From an uncultured Pseudomonadales bacterium (lineage in GTDB: Bacteria; Pseudomonadota; Gammaproteobacteria; Pseudomonadales; Azotimanducaceae): a stretch of DNA of 64,000 bases. The stretch spans positions 3,100,001 through 3,164,000 of the forward strand of contig OY282460.1 in NCBI GenBank assembly GCA_958296295.1. Direction: 5' to 3'. The position numbers and the translations under genes were made by a program. Positions within the stretch are counted from its first letter, which is position 1. The number at the start of each line of letters is the position of its first letter. A model generated the notes under the pieces. It ran no database searches and was not told the DNA's origin. It was given only the letters and a program-made list of their open reading frames with translations. Positions 58,304 through 64,000 of this stretch are shown here, one piece after another.

Positions 58304-59125
58304 TCAACGCAAGTAGGCGCCCGGTTCTCGGTTCCAGCGGAACGGCAAGTTGGGGTCGCGCCGAGCAATCTCCGCTGGCACCTCGCCCTCCCAGCCGGCG
58401 GGCACGGCGTTTGATTTCCGGTAGTACCAGCCGAGCAGCACCGTGCGCCGTTCGGTGGAGGCGTTGGCGCGCGTGCCGTGCAACACCCGGGCATCGCCGA
58501 TCAGCAGATGTCCCGCCGGCACGGGAACATCGACCGCTTGCGGATGGTCGCAGAACATCCAATCGTTGGTTTCCTTCACATCGTAGCCGCCGCCCTCGTG
58601 GGGCGCCACCAGATGGCTGTGCAAATCCAGTCGCTGTCGATGGCTGCCTGGAATCACCCGCAGGCAGCCGTTCTCCGAAGTGGTGTCGGTGAGGTACCAG
58701 TTCAGAAAGACCTGTTGCGGCCACGGCGACATGCTGATCGGGTCATCCCAGCGCGCCCAATCCTGATGCCAGTACAACGCCGGCGCGCCGGGCGGTTTGG
58801 AGATGATCTGGAATGTGCCCCCGGAGCGCAGATCGCCGATGCCGAGCGCGGCCATGATCTTGGCTGGATGCTCGATGAGGTCGTCCACCACCGCGTCTTT
58901 CGGCACGCCCGGATCGCGCTTGGAGACGTTGCGCCTGCCGCTGATGTGGATGTCGGACCCTTGGTACTTCCACTTCGCCGAATGCTTGACGCGGCGCAGC
59001 CACTCGTCCGACCACGCCTGCAACATCTCCAAACGGCCTGACGGCAGCTTGCCGTCCACTAGGCAAAAGCCCTCTTCGAGCAGTTGGCGTCGAGCGTTTT
59101 TAATCGTCCTGCAATCAAGAGGCAT
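58304..59125 (-). CDS. Phytanoyl-CoA dioxygenase (PhyH) family protein
   Basis: 273 aa. The His-x-Asp motif is in LYWHQDWARWDD; NWYLTDTTSENGCLRVIPGSH is the classic PhyH core, and the distal His is in LLIGDARVLHGTRANAS, with the oxoglutarate Arg in ERRTVLLGWYYR. It is a standard PhyH and distinct from the larger protein opposite. It diverges from the VOC gene. Confidence 0.93.
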   Translation of the reverse strand: MPLDCRTIKNARRQLLEEGFCLVDGKLPSGRLEMLQAWSDEWLRRVKHSAKWKYQGSDIHISGRRNVSKRDPGVPKDAVVDDLIEHPAKIMAALGIGDLRSGGTFQIISKPPGAPALYWHQDWARWDDPISMSPWPQQVFLNWYLTDTTSENGCLRVIPGSHRQRLDLHSHLVAPHEGGGYDVKETNDWMFCDHPQAVDVPVPAGHLLIGDARVLHGTRANASTERRTVLLGWYYRKSNAVPAGWEGEVPAEIARRDPNLPFRWNREPGAYLR

Positions 59126-59242
59126 GGGTTTCCCTGTTGCCGCGCGGAATCGGCACGAAGCCTATCAAAGCGTGTCAACACCGGCGCAACGCTGTGTTTG
59201 GTGTAATGTTGCAGGCAGGCCGCCGCCCTTGGAGAAAACGCC

Positions 59243-59686
59243 TTGAGCAACGCCATCCTCGACCAGTTGAACCTCGTGGTCCGAGACATGCGGCAATCCA
59301 TCGCCTTCTACCGGCTGATTGGTCTGGACATTCCCGAAAGCGCGGTCTGGAGTACGGGCAGCGGCGCCCATCATGTCGTGATGCGCATGCCGGACGGTTT
59401 CGAGCTCGCCTTGGACAGCTATGCGCTGGCCGAGGTCTACAACGCCGGTTGGCGAGGAACCGACGAACCCGGCAGCCGCACAGTGATCGGTTTTCGGCTC
59501 GCGGATGCCGATGCCGTGGACGAGACCTACCGGCGAACAACCGCCGCCGGCCACGGCGCGGCGCAACCGCCCTACTACACCTTCTGGGGCTCGCGCTACG
59601 CGATCATCGTGGACCCGGACGGCAACCACATTGGCCTGATGAGCCCTCCAGACAAAGCGCAGCGGCGAGGGCCTCCCAACATATGA
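59243..59686 (+). CDS. VOC superfamily (glyoxalase-like) protein
   Basis: 147 aa from a TTG at 59243 with GGAG 8 bp upstream. Paired beta-alpha-beta-beta-beta modules: LDQLNLVVRDMRQSIAFYRLIGLD at the start and YAIIVDPDGNHIGLMSP with the second Glu-type metal site replaced by Gly-Leu-Met. A dioxygenase or lyase role is possible but unproven. It overlaps the barrel gene by 4 bp (ATGA). Confidence 0.85.
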   Translation: MSNAILDQLNLVVRDMRQSIAFYRLIGLDIPESAVWSTGSGAHHVVMRMPDGFELALDSYALAEVYNAGWRGTDEPGSRTVIGFRLADADAVDETYRRTTAAGHGAAQPPYYTFWGSRYAIIVDPDGNHIGLMSPPDKAQRRGPPNI

Positions 59687-60669
59687 TCCCGAACGTCACA
59701 GTCCCTGCCCCGCGCTCCAGATACCCCCAAGAGCCGGTGTTGCCAAAGCGCTGGGTGCGGATGTCCGTGCTCGCCGGCCTCGTCGCTGCGGCGTGCGGTT
59801 CAACACAAGCCGCGGCGGAAACCGGCTTCTATGTGAGCGGCGAGGTCGGCGCCCACATGCTGCCCGATGCGCGGCTCAATGGCGGCGACACGGACCGCGC
59901 CGCTCGTTGCGACGAGTTCGTCAATCCGCTCTACGCCGAGAACCCAGCCTGCACCACGCCGGATCGAGGCGTCGGCGCGGTGGACGACTGGATGAGCGAA
60001 TTCGACGGTGCGGCCGGCATCTCCGGCGGCGTCGCCGTGGGCTGGCGGCACGAACGGCTGCGGTTGGAACTGGAGTGGTCAGGGCGTTCCGCGAACATCG
60101 ATCAATCGTCGCCCATCTTGGCGCCAGACGGCCGGGCGTTCACGGCGATCTTCGGCAGCGAACTGCCGGTGGCCGAAGAGCGCATCGGCCGTTTGCGGGC
60201 GCAGCGCTTGTTCGTCAACGGCTATTGGGACTTTCCGAACGCGAGCCGCCTGACGCCGTTCGTCGGCGTGGGCGTGGGCGTTGCGGACACGCGCACGGCC
60301 TACCGCGTCTTGTGGCGTCGCAGCGCCGACCCGACAACGGTGCGCACGGCGAGCGGCTTGTCCAACGAGGAGGAGGTGAAGCGGAATCTTGCCGGCACGG
60401 TAAGCCGCGCCGAGGACGTGCTTCGGGATCGTTCGCGCGGCTACCAATTGCTGTTCGGCGTGGAATACGATTGGAAGGAAGGTGTTTCGCTGGCCCTGCA
60501 GGCCCGCTGGACGCGCATCGGCGCTTTCGAGGCCGGCGGCGTCTACGACGAGTTGCGCAGCCACGTCTCCAACCTTCGGCGCGACGGCAGCGAACCCGTG
60601 AGGTACCGCGTGCGCAGCCGCGACTCCTCCCCGTTCGGCTTCGGCCTGCGTCTCACCCGGCAGTTCTAA
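59683..60669 (+). CDS. Outer-membrane beta-barrel protein
   Basis: 328 aa. The signal sequence (VRMSVLAGLVAAACGSTQAAA) may begin at the internal Met at 59761. The mature part starts ETGFYVSGEVGAHML, has alternating amphipathic strands, and a long central loop (EVKRNLAGTVSRAEDVLRDR). It ends FGFGLRLTRQF, with the C-terminal Phe of outer-membrane barrels. It resembles P44/Msp2- or Omp25-type surface proteins. Confidence 0.75.
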   Translation: MIPNVTVPAPRSRYPQEPVLPKRWVRMSVLAGLVAAACGSTQAAAETGFYVSGEVGAHMLPDARLNGGDTDRAARCDEFVNPLYAENPACTTPDRGVGAVDDWMSEFDGAAGISGGVAVGWRHERLRLELEWSGRSANIDQSSPILAPDGRAFTAIFGSELPVAEERIGRLRAQRLFVNGYWDFPNASRLTPFVGVGVGVADTRTAYRVLWRRSADPTTVRTASGLSNEEEVKRNLAGTVSRAEDVLRDRSRGYQLLFGVEYDWKEGVSLALQARWTRIGAFEAGGVYDELRSHVSNLRRDGSEPVRYRVRSRDSSPFGFGLRLTRQF

Positions 60670-60823
60670 AGCCGCGACGGCCCGCCCTAGGGAACCATCA
60701 AATCTCCCTTGCGCCCGGTGAAGCCCACAAGACGTTGCACGGAATTGACGACTTCTTGCCAGGCTTTTGGCACCTGTTCTTGCGAAACTGCGACCTTGGC
60801 TTGAGGAGTTGGGAGCAACTGCG

Positions 60824-62605
60824 ATGACTCACGCACTCCGCACAACGCTCGCGATCGCGGCGTTCCTTTCCGCCGGCGCCAGCGCTGGCCTCGATAACTC
60901 GAACTGGGACCAAGTGGATCAGATGATCGACCGGATGGCCGACGCCGAACTCCACACGGACCGGGAAGTGGTCGACATGGTCTTCAACGGAATCCACAGC
61001 CCGGACCGCGAAGTCGTCGAGCGCACGGTAGGCGCGGTTTTCGGGCTGGCTATTGGCGGGCCCCAACTCTCGCACAGCCCTCGACAGCCCGGCACTCGTT
61101 ACGTCAGCCGACCGTTGGAGGAGGTGCCTGGGCTCCGGGACTTTCTCTTGCAATTTGCCAAAGACGCGCTTGAGGACGAAGGCTTGCGGAAGTTGCTCGA
61201 CTCCGACCCTGGTATCGATTCGGTGCCCATGTGGGTTTACGCTCTGTTGCCGTTAGCCGTCTACTTCCCAGGCGATCCGTTGGTGGAGAACTTCTTCTTG
61301 GGGCACTACAAAGAGCAACAGATTGATGGGTCCGCCGGTGTCGGTTTGTGGGATCTCAACGTTGGCCGGTTCACGAGCGAGGCGGCGGATGCCGAGCGCC
61401 GGCGCGCGCTGGCCGACCCACTCCCACACGCCGACGGCCCGCCCCCGCCGGGTTCCACTCTAGAGGCCTTCAGTCCGGTGGCCTTCGCTGCCAGAGGGCT
61501 GGCCCTGTCGAAGACGGACGCCGGCCTGGCGGCGTTGGTGGCGGCGCTCGACCGGGGCGTGGCGGTGGCGGTTGTCGCCGAGGCCATCGCCGCCCACGGC
61601 CGGCGGGCGGTGCCCCACAGGGCGCGGCTGCGGAAGTTGCTGTTGGACGGCGACCAGGACGCGCTGGCGAAAGCTCCGTGTTCCCTGGCCGGGCATCCGG
61701 GTTGCCTGTCGCCGCGTCAGCGGATCGAGCGCGCCGTGACGAGGCTGGAAACGTTGGCGGCGCGTTATCCGGCGCCGGGCGAGCCCTCGCCGCCGGCCGC
61801 GCCGGCCGCGCCGGCGTCCAACTCGCTGCTCGGCGTCTACGAGCGTTTGGCGGACCAGTTCGGGGATCAGCAGGCCGATGTGGATTTGGTCCACGAAGAA
61901 AATATGGCCAACCTCGTTTTCGATGGTGTTCACAGTCGCGATTTGCGAATCGTCGAGTGGACGGTGCGGGCGTTGGCGCGGGACGCCTTGGCGACACACC
62001 TGCCGGCCGTCGTCCCCGGCGCACCGCGGCGGCGGACGCGGCCTCTGGACGAGCTCCCGGGGCTGCGGGACTTTCTGATGGAACAGAGCGACGAAGGGCT
62101 CGCGGACGTGGGATTTGGCGCGTTCGCCGCCGCTCGCCCGGACTTGGAAGGCCTGCCCATGTCGGCGCAATGCCTGCTTCCGCTCGCGGTGTACTTCGCC
62201 AACGATCCGGCCGTACACGAGTTCCTGCTCAAACACTGGCGGGAGCGGCGGGACGTGGCGGGCGGCGACGAATTGCGCGGCGTCGTGCGCCTCTTGGACG
62301 CCGGCGGGTTCAGAACCGCGGCCGCGAATCGGCTACGGATGGCGTTGCTGGCGCAAGGCGACGCCGAAGCCGTGGCGTGGGCGGCCCGAGGCCTTGCGAA
62401 GTCCCAGACGGACGCCGGACTCGCGGCGTTGGTCTCGGCGCTTGAGCGCGGCGTGGCGTTGGGCGCCGTGGCCGAGGCGATCGTCATGCACGGCGAGCGG
62501 GCCGTGCCGCATCTCGGACGCTTGCGGGCCTTGGATGCGGCCCCGGTAGAGCAGGCGCAAGTCGCCGATGCCGTTGCGAGGCTCGCGCCCTTGGACCGAC
62601 CCTGA
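60824..62605 (+). CDS. Secreted protein made of two related halves
   Basis: 593 aa; signal peptide LRTTLAIAAFLSAGASA. Two halves (about 25-335 and 350-593) repeat the same motif order: VPGLRDFLLQFAKDAL versus LPGLRDFLMEQSDEGL, LLPLAVYFPGDPLVENF versus LLPLAVYFANDPAVHEF, and ARGLALSKTDAGLAALV versus ARGLAKSQTDAGLAALV. The helical composition suggests HEAT-like repeats. No known family. GGGAG lies 8 bp upstream of the ATG. Confidence 0.75.
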   Translation: MTHALRTTLAIAAFLSAGASAGLDNSNWDQVDQMIDRMADAELHTDREVVDMVFNGIHSPDREVVERTVGAVFGLAIGGPQLSHSPRQPGTRYVSRPLEEVPGLRDFLLQFAKDALEDEGLRKLLDSDPGIDSVPMWVYALLPLAVYFPGDPLVENFFLGHYKEQQIDGSAGVGLWDLNVGRFTSEAADAERRRALADPLPHADGPPPPGSTLEAFSPVAFAARGLALSKTDAGLAALVAALDRGVAVAVVAEAIAAHGRRAVPHRARLRKLLLDGDQDALAKAPCSLAGHPGCLSPRQRIERAVTRLETLAARYPAPGEPSPPAAPAAPASNSLLGVYERLADQFGDQQADVDLVHEENMANLVFDGVHSRDLRIVEWTVRALARDALATHLPAVVPGAPRRRTRPLDELPGLRDFLMEQSDEGLADVGFGAFAAARPDLEGLPMSAQCLLPLAVYFANDPAVHEFLLKHWRERRDVAGGDELRGVVRLLDAGGFRTAAANRLRMALLAQGDAEAVAWAARGLAKSQTDAGLAALVSALERGVALGAVAEAIVMHGERAVPHLGRLRALDAAPVEQAQVADAVARLAPLDRP

Positions 62606-62634
62606 CCGGGCCAGCCGCGCCAGCGGGTGGAGGA

Positions 62635-62658
62635 GGTGCGCCGCCAGAACGGCGCACC
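62635..62658. terminator. Perfect 9-bp hairpin between convergent genes
   Basis: GGTGCGCCG-CCAGAA-CGGCGCACC lies 30 bp after the duplicated protein gene and 15 bp beyond the stop of the minus-strand D-aminoacylase gene. A bidirectional terminator is likely although T-runs are short. Confidence 0.6.
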
Positions 62659-62672
62659 CCTTAGGCGCACCC

Positions 62673-64000
62673 TTAGCCGCGGATGAACTCGCGGATCACC
62701 TCGCCGGGCCGGTTGCCGGTGTACTCGCCGTTCTCGATCACCACCCGCCCGGCCACCAAAGTGGCGTCGTAGCCGCGGCTCTTCACCACCAGCCGGCCAC
62801 CGTTGTGCGGGAAGTCGCGCACGTACTCCGGGTGGCAGGAGGTGAGATTCTCGTAGTCGATCACGTTGAGATCGGCGTGCCAGCCCTCGCGGACGTTGCC
62901 GCGCTCCTTCAGGCCCAACACTTCGGCGGATTTGCCGGTGATGCGATGCACCGCCTCTTCCAGCGTGTAGACGCCGCGATCCCGGGTGAGCTCGCCGAGC
63001 AGGAAGGTGGGCGAATCGGCATCCGTGAATTGGCCGACATGGGCGCCGGCGTCGCCGAGCATGGGCACCACGTGCGGCAGGCGCATGTAGTTCCATTGGT
63101 TGTCGAGCGCGCCGCCGAACGCCCAGAGGTTCCACAGCTCCCTGCCTTCGGAGGCGACAAGGCGTTCCACATAGACGTCCACCGGGTCTTTGCCGGCGTC
63201 GTCCGCGAGCTTTTGCAGGTTGTTGTTGTTGTCGAGGTCGAAGTCCGGGAACTGGCCGGTGCCCATCGGGTGCAGGATGCGGGCCACTTGGCCAAAGCCG
63301 CCTTTCTCCTTCGCTTCCGAAACGAGGCGCTCCCGCGTGGCGGGATCCTTCAACGCCGCGACGCGATCTTCAATGGTCGGCAACTTCATCAGTTCTCGCC
63401 ACGCCGGCGTGCGCAGGAAGGCCTGTTGGGCGAGGCCGAAGAACGAGCCGCTAGGCCGCGTGTGGCAGATGGAGGTGATGCGTCTGCCACTCTCGTTGTT
63501 GCGTCCGAGGAATTCGGCCCAACGCGAAACGCCGCCATCGCCTTCGCCGCCGGTGCCACCGGAGAACAGCACTTGGCAGCCGAGCTCGGCGCCGGTCTCG
63601 AACATCTCGCGCTCCACTTGGAAGCGCGTGCGCATGTCCGGCGCCACTTGGAAGAGGCCGCCACGTCCGCCGGCGTCCACCACGGCCTCTTGAATGGCTT
63701 TGGTCTCCCGGGCGTCCGCCCAGGTGCCGGGTGTCAAACGGCCGTCCGGCACCCGGTGGCCGAGAAACCGCGACGTGGAGAATCCGGCCGCGCCGCCCTC
63801 CACGGACTCCTTGACCAGTTCGACGATGCGCTTGAGTTCGCCATCGTCCGCTTGCACGCCTTCGTCGCAGCTCTTGTCGCCCATCGCCTCGAAACGGATG
63901 GCAGAGTGGCCGCACATGCCCACCACGTTGAGCGCGGGGCGAAGGGATTGCACGGTGTCCAGGTACTCGCCGAAGGTGGTCCAGTTCCAAGGCAGGCCGT
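62673..64000 (-). CDS. N-acyl-D-amino-acid deacylase-like amidohydrolase (5' end outside window)
   Basis: 442 codons of the C-terminal part; the gene starts beyond the right edge. It belongs to the D-aminoacylase group of amidohydrolase family 3: NVVGMCGHSAIRFEAMG, VKESVEGGAAGFSTSRF, the late metal Asp in PMLGDAGAHVGQFTDAD, and LKERGNVREGWHADLNVIDYE plus DATLVAGRVVIENGEYTG near the end. Members deacylate N-acyl-D-amino acids or related dipeptides; the true substrate is unknown. Confidence 0.88.
   Translation of the reverse strand, partial: GLPWNWTTFGEYLDTVQSLRPALNVVGMCGHSAIRFEAMGDKSCDEGVQADDGELKRIVELVKESVEGGAAGFSTSRFLGHRVPDGRLTPGTWADARETKAIQEAVVDAGGRGGLFQVAPDMRTRFQVEREMFETGAELGCQVLFSGGTGGEGDGGVSRWAEFLGRNNESGRRITSICHTRPSGSFFGLAQQAFLRTPAWRELMKLPTIEDRVAALKDPATRERLVSEAKEKGGFGQVARILHPMGTGQFPDFDLDNNNNLQKLADDAGKDPVDVYVERLVASEGRELWNLWAFGGALDNQWNYMRLPHVVPMLGDAGAHVGQFTDADSPTFLLGELTRDRGVYTLEEAVHRITGKSAEVLGLKERGNVREGWHADLNVIDYENLTSCHPEYVRDFPHNGGRLVVKSRGYDATLVAGRVVIENGEYTGNRPGEVIREFIRG

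Overview
This is a GC-rich bacterial chromosome segment (about two thirds G+C by eye) from a gammaproteobacterium-like organism. The evidence is gene order: infC-rpmI-rplT-pheST-ihfA; truA-trpF-trpBA-folC-dedD-cvpA-purF; a tRNA cluster followed by tig-clpP-clpX-lon; ribF-lspA next to minor-pilin remnants; ibaG-hisD; and an LpxH gene, which implies a lipid A outer membrane. Several of these clusters lack a member they usually hold (no thrS by infC, no accD between trpA and folC, no ileS between ribF and lspA, no murA/hisG between ibaG and hisD), so the genome looks rearranged. Two phytanoyl-CoA-dioxygenase-like genes, a D-aminoacylase-like gene and amidohydrolases recall uncultured marine or host-associated gammaproteobacteria; that placement is inference.

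Layout. 1-6.4 kb: end of dinG, tRNA-Val, then the translation operon (IF3, L35, L20, PheST, IHF-alpha). 6.4-8 kb: an SOS-type promoter with a LexA box ahead of a truncated DUF222 gene, then an ArsC-like reductase. 8-16.3 kb: truA, tryptophan genes, folC, dedD, cvpA, purF and a DUF1289 gene, many overlapping by a few bases. 16.4-18 kb: lpxH and folD on the minus strand. 18.2-25.8 kb: a minus-strand run of envelope genes (LRR surface protein, metzincin protease, two membrane proteins with OmpA-like segments, one small ORF). 25.95-27.49 kb: an ISKra4-family element with perfect terminal repeats and an 8-bp target duplication. 27.5-35.2 kb: tRNA-Pro, -Arg and -His, trigger factor with a long insertion, clpP, a chimeric clpX'-clpP gene made by a 1,051-bp tandem duplication, clpX and lon. 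35.3-37 kb: a DUF2007 protein and an orphan RloA/AAA15-type ATPase. 37.3-39.7 kb: alpha/beta hydrolase, ribF, lspA. 39.8-41.9 kb: decayed pilE, pilV and pilW remnants. 42-49.9 kb: ibaG, hisD, a DegS/HtrA protease, SulP transporter, SGNH hydrolase, formaldehyde-detoxifying ADH and an amidohydrolase. 49.9-53.5 kb: an AmpG-like transporter, an SDR and a secreted protein. 53.6-56.8 kb: a restriction-modification system with type I-like M and S subunits, a controller and a separate PD-(D/E)XK nuclease. 57.1-64 kb: two PhyH enzymes, a VOC protein, an outer-membrane barrel, an internally duplicated secreted protein and a D-aminoacylase-like gene cut by the window end.

The features most worth following up are the ClpX zinc-domain/ClpP fusion, the AhdI-like restriction-modification locus with a probably leaderless methylase promoter, the uncharacterised five-gene envelope cluster, the IS transposase that seems to need a -1 frameshift, and the LexA-controlled DUF222 remnant.
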